From the NCBI GenBank assembly GCA_014773175.1, contig VXCM01002875.1, positions 1 through 64,000 on the forward strand: a stretch of 64,000 nucleotides of DNA. Direction: 5' to 3'. The position numbers and the translations under genes are program-made. Below, one piece after another: positions 47,271 through 59,480 of the stretch (the first letter of the stretch is position 1; each line of letters starts with the position of its first letter). The notes under the pieces are model-generated. The model was not told where the DNA came from. It did not search any database and worked only from the letters and a program-made list of their open reading frames with translations. This stretch comes from Lucifuga dentata. Lineage: Eukaryota; Chordata; Actinopteri; Ophidiiformes; Bythitidae.

Positions 47271-47580
47271 GATGCCAAACATCAAGCGTGTGTTTTTAAT
47301 GTGGTAAAACTGTGAAGAGAAGGAATCATTAAAGTTGTTTACTGTGATCCTGTCATTAATTAAGTCAGCGAGAAGCGGTGTAGGGTGGAGAATGTGCTCT
47401 ATTCGGTGGAACGGATACCTTAGCCGTGATGAATGAGCTGTCATCTCCAATTGTTGCTGAACCTCTGTCTCCTTGACACCGAACGATTCCCACTGTAGCT
47501 AAGTGCATGTGATGAAAAGGTCAAAGGCCACGCCAATATGCTAATGTGGGAGCGGGCACAAAGCCAGCCAGCTTCTAGTG
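47271..47580. promoter_or_regulatory. Candidate conserved non-coding element
   Basis: Complex sequence with CTGTCATTAATTAAGTCAGC, AAAAGGTCAAAGGCCACGCC (nuclear-receptor-like half sites) and AATATGCTAATGTGGG. A minus frame at 47244-47450 has no recognisable domain. Confidence 0.3.
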
Positions 47581-48765
47581 TAAGATCAGCTATGGCGAAT
47601 AGAAAAAGCTTATTCTGCTGTCAGACTAGTTCTAAGGAGATTATTTTCATTTAGAGCTCTATTTTAAAATTTACTCAATGCTTTAACATGCAAAACACCC
47701 AGTGATCCACTTACACTGTTCCTTGCTGCAGCACTGTTGTGCACGCTGAGTGAAAATAGACTGTTGTGGTCTGATTGATCAGCTGTGTGAGGCCTTAGGC
47801 TGGAAATAGATAGCATAGATGTTAGCCAAGCACTCACTGACTAGCCGTGCGGCTTATATGTAAAGCAGGTGGGTAGGCCGGTAAGTTCACGTGTTACATT
47901 TTAATGTAAACATGTTAAAGAAGTAAAAAATCAATAAAAACAAAACAACTGGCGCAGTTCTGGACCTACGGGTTTGTCAACCTCAAGTTCATGCTTAAAC
48001 GTATTATATTACACTATAAATATGAGGGAAAACAAACAAAAAGATAAGTAAGATGTCTCCTTTAACTACAGATAACAAACAAAATAATATCAGGCACTTA
48101 ATAGTTTAATGCAGTTTAATTTAAAAACAAAAACCTCTGTAATTTATGTTTGTGAAGGTTATAATGTTGAATAAGGGCTTTTAAGCCTCAGAATTGCAGC
48201 ATTAATCAAATGGATATTGATTCAAGTTGCATTTTTTTTAATTTTGTGTATACAATTCATAAAGATGTTTTATCTTGTGGGCTTTCAACTAAAGCAATTA
48301 ATTTGCCCATATTGTAGCTTTATTATTAAAAAATAAACAAGCCAGTGCAAACATACAAGTTTTACTCAGCATCTTTTCTGCAGGTCAAGGACAGATGCTG
48401 CTGTAATGATGAGGCCCAGACAGAGACTCTCAGACAGCATAACAGGCTGGAACTCTGGACTGTAGAAGTTTCTGGAACAAAGTTCACTGAATGAAGCCTC
48501 TGAGGACAAAGTTTGGTGGTGATGTGACCGGGTTTATTACACTGACTACATTCTCCACCAGGAACAATCCCACTTCTGCTACGAAGGACATCAAACAACG
48601 TGCGATTCATCTCTGTCCTCTTGATCTAACGTATCCTCAGTTATGGGAAAGTTTATGAATCATTACATGGATTCCTGCATTAATTTCTCAAGAATCATAT
48701 TAGCTTTAAACACACCTGAATTAGCAAAACACAAACTTTTATTTTATTTATTTAAGCATCAACAG
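47581..48765. other. Unannotated spacer
   Basis: On the minus strand, 48610-48330 is a domain-free frame followed by an AATAAA near 48325, which could be a decayed 3' UTR or retrocopy. Otherwise nothing. Confidence 0.35.
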
Positions 48766-48770
48766 TCTTT

Positions 48771-49025
48771 GAGCCCTTTTCCACTGCACAGGGAATAAGA
48801 ACTAGAAACAAAAACTAGACCAAACTGAAACTGGGCCTAGAACCAGTTCTAGTTACTGTTTTGTGTTTCAACTGACAGGAGAAACAGAACTGAAACCACC
48901 TTCGGTTGCTATGACAACTGATGTCATCACAAGTAACCATCAGGTGGCAGGGTTAGGTAGTCCAACACAAAAACATGATGGAAAGCGAGCTGCTGCGTTT
49001 CGTTGTACTACTACTACTACTACTA

Positions 49026-49081
<56 letters not shown>

Positions 49082-49258
49082 GTGGTCTTTAAATTTCTTA
49101 TAGTCCTGTTTTAGTATTTTTATTTTGGTGCAACACTGATCAGGTTCTTTTTCGTAGCCCAGCTCCCTCAGACACAGTGATATCTTTCATAAAACTTGGT
49201 CATTCTATTTATTCCCAAGCTCTCATTGAATTTTGTCCTCTGACTTTTTGTCCTCCAA

Positions 49259-49300
<42 letters not shown>

Positions 49301-49520
49301 NTTTTTTTTTTTTTTTATGACCAATCAGCACTAAACTGGACAGTAGCTCCGCCCTCAGGGTACCATTTGGTCCGATAGGTCCTAAATGTTGAACAGGGAT
49401 TGTAACTGTAACTGGAGCCATAACTGTAACAGTAACCGTAGCCAATAGAAAATGCTGTTTCGTTTTTAAGTACCAAAGAAGTACCAAACGGTTCGGTATT
49501 GTGGCAGTGGAAAAGAACCT
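48771..49520. mobile_element. TIR element with TTTTCCACTGC ends
   Basis: Left CCCTTTTCCACTGCACAGGG, right GGCAGTGGAAAAGAACC. Subterminal GAACCAGTTCTAGTTACTG and AAGTACCAAACGGTTCGG fit the gene-free fish MITEs whose ends resemble TTTTCCACTGC. It encloses a (CTA)n(TTA)n array (49009-49080) and a poly-T/n run (49261-49317). Confidence 0.6.
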
Positions 49521-50680
49521 TTTGAAGGTTAAATTGAGAGCCACAAAAGCCAATTCTTCATGGAAATTATTCTACTTGTTCGAACCCGCTAAAGGTTTAA
49601 CTTCTTACAGGTCCGACTTTGACAGATCATTCACGATGACCATTAAACCACAGAGACGGAAACTGATCACTGAGGGAGAAATATGAGCGAAACACAAAAT
49701 GCAAAATGTTTGATGCACTTCAGCAAACCAGTAAAAACAGATCGTCTGCAAAGCAAAAACATCCTTCAAAGCAGGTTACCCCAGTAAACATGTAGTTTTT
49801 CTTCCATTATTCATGCTATTAATCATTCAATAGTGCTGTAGTAATTCTGCTGTTGGAGCCGTAAGCTGTAAGATCCAACTCTGTTCAAATACCTCCAAGC
49901 ATGAGATTTGGCTGGAGAGGTCATCTTTTGTCTCATTTGTCTACAGAAATTAATCCCAGCATTGCTGTGTATCATCTTAATGACCTTTTGCACAGTTGGT
50001 TTCATCGTGTTTCTTTCTATCAAGACCCTGTGTTCTTCTCATCTTGGACTTTGTTGTCCACCACTGCAAATTTCCTCCATCTGTTCCATTTATCTGCCTG
50101 ACTGTTGGATGATGGAGGCCAAAGTCTAAAATTGCTTTTGTGGCTCATTCCTTTCTTTTCAGCCTCAGCTCTTCAGCTCTTATTAGGGTAATGCCTTTCA
50201 ATACGCCTCTGTTATCAGGAGAAAAGCCTGCTGCTTATCAGACTTTGAGGATTTGTTTTCATGGGCACAACACATCAAACCCATGTCGAAATGTTTGAAA
50301 ATGTATAAATTCAGGTAATCCAAGTAGTTACAAAGGTTTCACGAAGTTATTCCTTCCATTTTAAGGTCCAACACATACAGTTTTGTCAAGAGGAAATATT
50401 TTAAAACGATACAATAGAGTTAAGCTGCAGTAGTTGATATTTGGCCACTAGGGGGCAGAAAACTCTCCAAAATAATCTGACAGCCTGAGAAACATGGTTT
50501 ATCGAGTTTTGCCTAACATGTACAGTAAGTATGAAAACAAATGCCTGTTCACTATAACTCGCAGCAACATTATTAAATCAACCTGCTCGAGTTGCATTTC
50601 TGTCCAGCTGATGAATTATTCACACTTCTTTTAGTTCTGTTTTGGCCTCTGATTCCTGAGAATCTGGGTCTTTGGGGTAG
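49521..50680. other. Unannotated spacer
   Basis: No supported gene; frames at 49823-50129 overlap in several phases with no recognisable domain. Confidence 0.45.
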
Positions 50681-50683
50681 CAT

Positions 50684-51466
50684 ACTATGGAGCCTCTAAG
50701 GGGTCATGGGAGGAAAAAAATCTGTGGAAGGAAAAAAAGATAGCAAGTCCTTTTGAGAGATAATGCAAAACTTTTGCTAGATAATGCAATATTTTTGTGA
50801 GATAACGCAAAATTTGACCCTTTATTGAGCAGAAGTGCGACAGTATATCTGGGTCACTCTAATGCGTACTGTTGCTAGGCAACAATGGAGTGAGTTGTCA
50901 AGTTTTACTCTATATTTTACTTTACTAAAATGTAAAAACATTCAGTTGGTGCTTGGGTCGAGGTCGCTTGGGTTATCTCTCAAAATTTTGTGAGATAACA
51001 TAATACTTTTGCGAGATCTTGCAAAAGTTTATGCATTATCTCACAAATGTTTTGTGTTATCTCATAAAAGGACTCATTTCTTTTCCTTCCACTGATTTTT
51101 TATACTCCTCCCATGTCCCTTTAGGGCAGGGGTACTCAAATACAAACCTTAAAGGTCCACAAAGAAAATTTTCATGAGACAAAGTTCAGTTCATTAAAGT
51201 CAGTCAAGCAAGGGTCAGATTGGGATCCTAATTTTTACTGGGAATTTAAGGTATTGAGCGGGGGAGGGGTGCAACCAATAGTGAAGCAGTTGGACATTTG
51301 GTTTTGGTGAAACTTTGGTGAATTTTAACTCGTTGCATCACAGCAATGTCTCACAGATAATACATATGAAGTATAATTTGCTCAGAGTCCGGAGACACTT
51401 GTGGTTTGGTCCGGACAGGATCCGGAGTCTGGATTTTGAGGATGACTGCTTTAGGGGCTCCATATA
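50684..51466. mobile_element. TIR element (TATGGAGCC ends) hosting a nested hAT
   Basis: Left TATGGAGCCTCTAAGGGGTC, continuing ATGGGAGGA. The right end, read past the nested element, is inverted: TCCTCCCATGTCCCTTTAGG then GGCTCCATA. Subterminal AGATAATGCAAAAC-like words repeat on both sides. Length without the nested insert is about 450 bp. No transposase. Confidence 0.75.
51127..51448. mobile_element. hAT-like MITE with perfect 8-bp target duplication
   Basis: Starts CAGGGGTACTCAAATAC and ends with the imperfect inverted GATTTTGAGGATGACTG. CTTTAGGG stands on both sides (51119-51126 and 51449-51456). The duplicated octamer is itself part of the right TIR of the host element, so this insertion is younger. 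322 bp, non-autonomous. Confidence 0.85.
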
Positions 51467-52344
51467 CAGTCATCTTATCAGTTTATGTGCTGGAACATGT
51501 TGCCTCAGTTGGTAAAACCTTTACAGTGCATTTGCGGAGAAGAAAACTAAATCAGCTTAAACTGAAATAGCCATAGAGCTGTAGAGATTGGCAATTTTGA
51601 CTAAACTGCAAAGACTCATCTCGTGAAGAACTGGGTTTTTTAATTTTATTTGAGAGGTATAAAGCAAGCTTGGCTCTCCAACACAAAGAACAAAGTGGCA
51701 CTGGTTTCACTGTGACAGGAAAAGTGTTTTCCAGTGGCACTTTGTTAGAGAGTCTTTCGCTGAATAGACACCAAAGCCTGACACAGCACACCAACTGAAA
51801 TTCTGACTCATCTTGACTGACCTCGAAGAATCACCACGCGTTCATCCTCCCTCCCTAAAATGAATTTTAACTCTGCCAAAGTGCAGGGCATTAAAATGTA
51901 CCGGGACGGCTTTGTTTGCTGAACTGAATAGAAATTCCTGAGAGCTGGAACACAGCCAGACCCAGATAATGCAGATACCATCACCGCACCTCAAATGAAC
52001 CTCCTTCAGATTTGCCTTTGGCTAACTACACACAAAGACAAGACCAGGGTGAAAGCACCTGGTTGTTCTGCTCTGAGGGGAAGATTTTCCATTTTGCTTT
52101 GACAACGCAGCCTCTTTATCTCAGTAATGTGACAATGGAGAAGCAGGCAGGTGGCGGCTGCAGCTGGAAATTGGCTCTTATCCCCATAATTAGCCTATAT
52201 TTAACTAGTGATTATTACAGAGAAAGTATAATGGATGAGATATAGGCCAAAACAAGTCGTTCTAGGGGGCATGGGGTGGGGGGGCATTTATTCCACGAAT
52301 ATTGCTGCAGTAATTTAACAGGCATGAGGAGCATTATCAAAATA
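51467..52344. other. Unannotated spacer
   Basis: Frames at 51552-51794 and 52012-52245 carry no recognisable domain. CCATAATTAGCC near 52184 could be a regulatory core. Confidence 0.4.
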
Positions 52345-53509
52345 CACTGGCAAGAAAAAGTTAGTGAACTCTTAAGAATGATCTGGATTTCTGCATTAAT
52401 TACTGCAATCTTCATGTAAGTCACAGTAATGGGCAAACACTAATAGAGGGCAAATGACCCTCTGGTTTAATGATTCTCCAAAAGCTATTTGGAGTCAGAC
52501 AAGAGAGAGAGATTGAAGTAGGATGCTCCAGAAAGATGCTCCACAGTAAGTTTTTATGCACATTAAGACCAATTCTACGCAGATTAAGGCAATACTGTTT
52601 TTCATTTAAACACCTTAATTAGACTGAAACTGGCATAAATTGGAGAAAGTTTATGATGACTAAGACCTAGAATACGCAGTTCTATATCTTTATAATTGGA
52701 GTGAGCCACCTTCACATGCATTTCCTCTGCTCATACTCCGTAACTCGTAACGTACATTTAGCAAACCGTGGAATCCGATTAATTCCATCCATGTATACAT
52801 CTTTCCTGCATTTCCTTAATTGGAGAACTGAGCACAGCATCCATGTAAACATACTGAATGTAGCGTGGATGGACAGATGAGACAAAAACTTTTTTTGGCA
52901 GAAACATAACAGAAATGCTGTTTTAGGGAAAAGGGCACTGCAAACCAAAAACATCAAACCCTCGTCCAAACTATAAAACATTGATGAGGGCGTATCATGG
53001 TTTGAGGCTGTTTTGTTGTCTCGGGGTCTGGACAGCTTGCAGCCATTGAGGGGAAAACTATCTCAAAATTGGATGAAATAATTGTACAGGAGAATGTCAG
53101 AGTAGTGGCCTCATCTAAAGCTTCATAAAGAATCAAATTTGTGTTTTGGAATGGCCAAGTCAGAATCTAGAGGTTAAAGTAATGCTGTGGCTGTTCATGT
53201 CATGTTCAAGGAACTCCAGAAATACTGATGTCCGATAACATTGCTGCTTTGACCAGCAACTGCAGAAAACATTTGGTGGAGGTTATTTCTGCTAAAGGAG
53301 CTTCTACCTGAGGTTCACTTACTTTCATCAGCCTAGACTATGAATAATTACAGAATATGATGAATATGACACTGAAAAGTAGAATCATTTGTCAATAGTT
53401 CAGGAAGAAGGTATTTGTCCATTATTAGGACTTGGGCAACAATCAGATCACATTTATGGCTAAAAATCCAGGTAGTTCATAAGAATTCACTAACTTTTTC
53501 TTGCCACTG
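52345..53509 (+). mobile_element. Second decayed Tc1-type transposon (other subfamily)
   Basis: Left CACTGGCAAGAAAAAGTTAG and right inverted CTAACTTTTTCTTGCCACTG, each flanked by TA, the Tc1/mariner target duplication. Transposase debris is readable from about 53010 (GCFVALGSGQLAAIEGK, then IIVQENVRV) and later as C-terminal remnants before AGGTTCACTTACTTTCATC. The N-terminal half is scrambled and no acidic triad survives in one frame. A solitary end of the same family lies near 57215. Confidence 0.85.
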
Positions 53510-54380
53510 TATGAGCTGGATGTATATATAATGTATACTGAAGATGCTATGGATACTATAGAAAGGGTCACAAGAGACATAATCAGTGATGCTAAGCTAA
53601 GCATAATGCATGGAACCTAAAAAGAAAAACCTGATCCAGTACATTCTCTGAGTATGATTAAAGATCTCTGCTACAAAGCATAATATCCAGCACTTTTCAC
53701 CTAATGAATCCAGAGCGCATGAATGAACCCAGAGCCTGGTTTGCTTCCAGTTCTTTAATAATTCATTGCACGAATGCCCAGAGAACTAGCCTCTAACAGC
53801 ATGTCTAGTTTTCCTCTCCTAAAAGTCTTATCGTTAAAGCCTCATGGGAAATAAATGTTTTCGCATGAATATTAACCACAAGGCACTAACCATACATCTG
53901 GTTCTTCCCCAAGTTCGGTGTTGACTGCATGGATAAAATGTGCTGTGGATGTTGACACCATTTTGCTGATTACAAGAGGCAAGATCTCATTTGGATCAGT
54001 CAAAGGGTATACTGATCCCTCTTAAAGAAATGTCAACAAACACTGAGCAAATGAACTTTTTCCCCATCTGTCGAGGCAAAAAAAAGAGAAAACAGCTGTG
54101 CTTTTTTTTTTTTCCTTGGCTAAGTTTGTACACAGCTACGGAAGCCAGCTCTGCCATGAAAATAAACAATATTCTCTCTGTAGAATAAGGAATTAAACAA
54201 AAATATGAGAGCAGGAAAGTATGTTTGTGTGTGTAAACATGCTCATAGATCTGTGTATGAGACATTACTTATGTAGCTTTCTAGCTTTTTATCCAAAGGC
54301 AGACAATTTGAATGAATGAAAGCCGTAAACCTGAATTAACTGTAATATATTAATTAGTAGATATAGATTAGTAGATTAAT
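53510..54380. other. Unannotated spacer
   Basis: Poly-T near 54103. No supported gene. Confidence 0.45.
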
Positions 54381-54381
54381 G

Positions 54382-54383
54382 AA

Positions 54384-54417
<34 letters not shown>

Positions 54418-54560
54418 GCAACCTACATACCTACCTACCTGTCTGTCTGTCTGTCTGTCTGCCTGTCTGCCTACCTACCTACCTACCTACCTACCTATTT
54501 ATATATCTATCGTGGCTGGTCTTGAAACACCCGTATCAGACGTNCTACCTACCTACCTAT
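54382..54560. repeat. Compound tetranucleotide array, partly doubled around n
   Basis: (CTAT)n, (CTAC)n, (CTGT)n and (CTAC)n in succession. About 55 bp is repeated around n at 54544. Confidence 0.95.
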
Positions 54561-55167
54561 TTATATATCTATCGTGGCTGGTCTTGAAACACCCGTATCA
54601 GACGTTTGTTTTAGGGTGCTAGGTAAGTCAGTGTTCATGCAGATCATATCTGAGACAGAGCTGGCTGTGGGTTTCTCTTCTGGAGGATCAGAATAATCGT
54701 TGTAAGAGCCCGGCTCCTCCACAGATAGGACAGCCGTCTCTCCAGAATGACAATGAGGCGGTGACAGAGAGCCACAGCTGTATGTGACAGAGAGAGACGA
54801 ATGAGGCCAGAGATCAAGCTCTTCCACAACACCTGCGCACACCTGTTGGCTGTTTCTGCTGATTTCCCCTTCAGAAGCCAAACATAAAGGACAGCGGCGT
54901 GAAGAATCGTCCTCATGGAAACGTAGAAAAAACTGTTTTTAATTACTCTTTTAAGTACTTTTTAGCTTTTACTTACCCGACTTTCATGTTTGCATTTTCA
55001 TTTAGGGGTCTAGTTTAAAAACATACAGCACACTCAGTGAAAACAGGCAATTTTCGGCAGTCTCTTCAAGGCCCCTCCCCCCTGTAAAAGTTGTAAAAGT
55101 CCAGCTCTGTAAAAGCTGCATCAAAAAATGCAAAAAATCAAAAAGGCTGCGTTGGATCTGAGCCTTT
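54561..55167. other. Unannotated spacer
   Basis: Two overlapping minus-strand frames (54561-54881, 54644-54916) have no recognisable domain and no supporting splice signals. Confidence 0.4.
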
Positions 55168-55729
55168 TGCTGCGTTCGACAGACCCCGGAACTCGGACTT
55201 TTTTGACTTCCTACTTCGAAAAATGTGTTGGAACAGCATTTGAAGTCAGAGCTCCGACTGGGAAACTCAGACCAGAATTACCTGTCCCAGCTTCACAAGT
55301 ATGACGTCACTCAACATGGCAGCACCGTGGAAGCGAGCTTTGTGAATGGAAACGATCAGCTAACATGCGAATAAAGTATTTTTTCTTACATGACATTGAA
55401 ATAAAAAGGTCAAAATATATCGCCATGGTAACTATCTACAGCGTATAATAACTGTTTGCCATTGATACGTAAGTGTAAATAATATCAGAATATTACTTCT
55501 CTGTGCAAATGCTTAATGCCCACTGTGATTAATATCATTGTAAAACAACACAACCAAACAGTCCTGTAGTCTAACTTTACTTTAGCATTTATTACTAAGT
55601 TTATTTAATCTTACAGTATTTATTGGTGTTCAGCCATGCTTTTTTGTTTACATTTGGCTGGAACGGTTTGAGGAAGTTGGAAATTCCGACTGGGAAAAAT
55701 CCGACTTCCGAGTTAACTCGAATACAGCA
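55168..55729 (+). mobile_element. PIF/Harbinger-like MITE, copy 2
   Basis: TGCTGCGTTCGACAGACCCC at left, inverted AACTCGAATACAGCA at right, flanked by TTT on both sides (55165-55167, 55730-55732). The interior is collinear with copy 1 at 24743, same orientation, without the doubled block. Confidence 0.75.
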
Positions 55730-56825
55730 TTTGTACTTTATGGATGTGTTTAACGAAGTGTGTAAATGTACTTTAAGGTAAGATCATAAAAACTGAGAAG
55801 ACTGAACAGGAAACTGGAAGACATGCTAACATTTACGTAATATGTTATGTAAGGCTGAGTTGCCTTGTGTTTGTTCAGAACTAGTTTGGATTAGTTTCCC
55901 ACCACAAATGACTGGCTGCAGCGTTTGTTTGCAGGTCATTTCTTACGGGACCAAGACCACTTCCTCACAAGGGTCTCGTGCTGTGTTTTGGTCCAATTTG
56001 TTTGATTTGTACATAAATCGTACCAACAGCAATTTAAGACAAAACCATTTAGATGCGAAAGCACCAGCCTTACATCTTATTTACTGATGGTAAGTCATAA
56101 GTTAAAAAAAAAAAAAAACNTAAAAAAAAAAAAAAAGTCATAAATTATACTGTTGCCAACAGCAATGACACCCCTCCCATAATGGCTGCCAGATGGAATT
56201 TATACTTTGCCACATTTATCTCTGTCTCTCTCTCCCCCTCCCTCTCTCCCTGTTTCTCTTCTGTACAGTTTTCTCTCTGACCCCTCTTGTCAAACGATAT
56301 GGCTATATACTTTATAAATTATGCTCTGTCTGGGTTTAAAGGGTTTGTTTTTGCCATAGTAATAACACTCAGGAAGCTCTATTGCTAAAAGTGCTCTTGA
56401 CAAAAGAACCAATCAGCTTGACCTACTTCTTGTGCATGTAAATACGTGTTGCTTCTTTTCAGCTTGGAGTGGTTAGAAAATAAAAAACTGTAAAAAAAAA
56501 AAAAAAACCATACACACAGTGGTAACTTTGCATACGCAGGCTTTTGCAGATGCAGGGTTTTGGCAAAAATGCTAAACAAAACCTAAAATTATCAAGAATA
56601 ATCTTGATTCGGTTCCAAACATCACACAGAAGCAGTCAACTGTTGTTTGCAGATGTATATTTGTTAGTCACACTATTAAATATAATCCGTTTAATGTCAA
56701 TGACAGAACATTCATTCCCGTGTTAACTTTCCGTCTTCCTCATATCTTAGCATAGCATAGCTTGTCATAGCTTTTACACTTTCCCCACCTTTCACATCCA
56801 TGCTGAAATCTCTGCCAAGACCATT
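55730..56825. other. Unannotated spacer
   Basis: Poly-A/n run at 56106-56134, a CT-rich tract at 56220-56260 and poly-A at 56491-56507. No supported gene. Confidence 0.45.
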
Positions 56826-56829
56826 CTCT

Positions 56830-57045
56830 ATTCTGATTATTTTCCACAGAATCATCCAGCAGTTAAAACTGCACGTCTAATTAAGTCATTGTGCCTGTGG
56901 AATCTTCTTGCAGTAATTGCTCCCAAGCTTAAGCACCGTATCTGGGTCAGAGCAGCAGCAGAAGCCCGGGGTACAGTCGGCTTTATGGTTCCAGGCTGTA
57001 TGAGCACCTTTCTGATCTTACTGTGCCATCTCTGTCTCTGCACAC
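56830..57045. promoter_or_regulatory. Candidate conserved non-coding element
   Basis: Non-repetitive sequence with ACGTCTAATTAAGTCATTG, TTGCAGTAATTGCTCCC and GCACCGTATCTGGGTC. Short frames on both strands, no domain. Confidence 0.3.
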
Positions 57046-57212
57046 TACACTACTCTGTACACGTGTGCCGTAATGTGTGCTTATGTTAAATACAGGCAAA
57101 ACACCGTAAAACAATGAGGAATACATGTGTGAGCAAATGTGACTTCCTGGGGGAAGTCCTGTGGGCTCTCCACACAATGTGTTTGCTCATATTAGAGCTG
57201 TTATTGTTAATG

Positions 57213-57245
57213 TAAGCAGTGAGAAAAAGTTAGTGAACCATTTGG
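57213..57245 (+). mobile_element. Solitary Tc1-type terminal repeat
   Basis: CAGTGAGAAAAAGTTAGTGA matches the left end of the element at 52345. No partner end found. Confidence 0.45.
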
Positions 57246-57387
57246 AATATTTATATAAATATGATATAATATAGGAATATTAAATAGCAGGCAATACCTG
57301 CAACATTAAAATGCTATTTACAGATTAATGCATCAATAATGTTCAACAGGAGCCACTCTGTGTAATGATACTTTTACATTTTATACT

Positions 57388-58339
57388 TACTGTACATACT
57401 TGAGTGTAAGCCAAGTTTTTTTTGTTTTTTTTTTTGGTTTTTTTGTTTTTTTGGTTTTTTTAAATAAATTTCACAAAGCAAACTGGGGCGTCGGCTTATA
57501 CACAAGTAATTCAAATCCAGATCCCAAAGAACAATATTTTCAGGGGTAGAAATACCACCCATTACCACTACCCATGGAAAATAGTTTAAATCATACCTTA
57601 GAATGAGATATTTCCTGACTAAACATCTTATCAGCACATTTTGCGGCAGCCAGTAAGCTCTGTTGTGATTGGTCAGTTACAGTAATCAGGTGCTAGAATA
57701 AATATCATGTTTACCAGTACTGGTGTTAGAGCCATTTGTTGGTTAATTATCAAATGTTTAAAATATTTAATTTGGGAAAAGTGAAATCAAATTATTATTT
57801 TTGAATATTTATATCTAAACTGATTGATTAGGTGATGATCGCCAGCTGCTTCATTAGGAGGAGGAGTCTATAGATGCTCAGCAGGAGGCTGATCAGTGTT
57901 TATGAGGAACGGGACAGCAGTATAGTTTCTGACCTCATGTCATGTTTTGTTGTTTTGATTTTGAAAATAAATAAGTTATAAAAAGAACAAGAGCGTGATG
58001 TTACCATTCTGGTGTGAGTCAGGAAGAGAAGCCCCTTTAAAGCGGTGAAGTTTTAAAATAGCCGTCACAACTGATATGTGGATTATTTTCTGAAAATCAG
58101 AGGAATACTATGACAATACCCAGAAAAACAGGTAATTTGTTAAACAACTAAATTGATGGAACAACATCAGGGGGTCGGCTTATACACGGGTTTCTTTAAA
58201 AATCTAAATTTGCAGGNTTGATGGAACAACATCAGGGGGTCGGCTTATACACGGGTTTCTTTAAAAATCTAAATTTGCAGGTCGAAATCAGTGGGTTGGC
58301 TTATACAGGAGGTTGGTTTATACTCCAGTATATACAGTA
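57388..58339 (-). mobile_element. TIR element, TACCGTATATACT family, copy 2
   Basis: Left TACTGTACATACTTGAGTG, right inverted CCAGTATATACAGTA, then GGGGCGTCGGCTTATA-like subterminal blocks. It shares the interior with the copy at 40617 in opposite orientation (for example TTTACCAGTACTGGTGTTAG), plus about 300 bp absent there. About 75 bp doubled around the n at 58217. Confidence 0.75.
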
Positions 58340-59030
58340 AGTACATTTTTCCACTAATTTTTTATATACTTTGTCCATCAACGGCAATGCCTGACTTTGC
58401 CCCCCCCCTCCCGTGGACTAGGCAGGGAGGGATGTGAAAAGAGGTAAATTGAATGGCCCAGGCAATCAACCAGGCACCCCACTCAGCTCCGGGATTCAGA
58501 GTGGACCGGGATGAAGGAGCATCAGCCTCGCTAACACAGCTCACCCTGCTAAGCTAGTAGCCATAATATCCCTGCTGCTGCCGTACATATGCAGCAAAAA
58601 TGTGACTGACTGCCGTCTTCACAGCACCAGTCAAGCTGCTGACACATGCTCTCCCTGTGCTGCAGGTGTCATCAGAGGGAGTTTTATTTAATATTTTTCA
58701 GACAGGAGTGAAAGATTCCAGGTGAGTTGTGAGTCATCGCTTCAGTGTTTCAACACACACACACACACACACACCCTCTGGAAATCAGTTGTTGAAATCC
58801 AGGATAGGTTTCTGTGGTATTGTGGCCACAAATCTGAGGTCTGCAGCTCAAAAATTTCTCTGCAAATACAGATTGATCTCCCAGCGAAGGATAAAATCTA
58901 GCGTTCACAGTCTGTACATGCTGAGTAACGTGCCTTTGATGCACGGTTTGATGCATCCATACGACAGAGAAAATGGGTTTTGTTTTGGGTTCAGGCTGTG
59001 ACGGGTGGGGTTTGGATCCAAATGCCGCAC
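58340..59030. other. Unannotated spacer with (CA)n
   Basis: CA run at 58752-58773. No supported gene. Confidence 0.45.
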
Positions 59031-59034
59031 ACAG

Positions 59035-59480
59035 TACAACTCTGACAAGTTGAGTTCTTTAATAACGTTCACAGTCCAACACAGAAGCAGGCAGAACAAC
59101 AGGCAGGACAAAGCACCTACATAGAAACTGACAGACGGGGAACCCAGGCACAGGGACCAGAATCGGGGACAGAAGGCAGAGGTGGCTTCCAGGGAAACGA
59201 CAAGCAGGATAGTCCAAGATAGGCCGAGTCGGTAACAGAATGTCAGTCCACAAATAAACGCTGGAATGTCTCACATCGGGGATGGCAAAGAACAATCTGG
59301 CCAAGGGTGAGTGTGAGTCTGGGGCTTAAATCCATGCCTGATTGGTGCTAATTAGTGACAGCGTCCAAACCTGAAATTAATCAGGCTGATGAAATGAGGT
59401 GAGGAGCTGAAGACCAGGCAGGCAGAAATGGCAGGTGAGTGGCTGATCAGACAAGCAGAACTGTGACACAGGCAACACGA
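59035..59480. mobile_element. Probable teleost interspersed repeat
   Basis: Chain of CAGGCAGAACAACAGGCAGG, CAGAATCGGGGACAGAAGGC and TGAGGTGAGGAGCTGAAGAC-type words characteristic of a common fish repeat. Termini not resolved. Confidence 0.4.

Noticed and set aside
48362..48610. Minus-strand frame with CSQCNKPGHITTKLC, resembling a zinc knuckle
   Set aside because: Spacing is CX2CX4HX5C, not CX2CX4HX4C. No flanking Gag-like sequence; a single short match is weak.
54561..54916. Two minus-strand frames of 106 and 90 codons
   Set aside because: They overlap in different phases, have no recognised domain, and no splice or start context singles out either.
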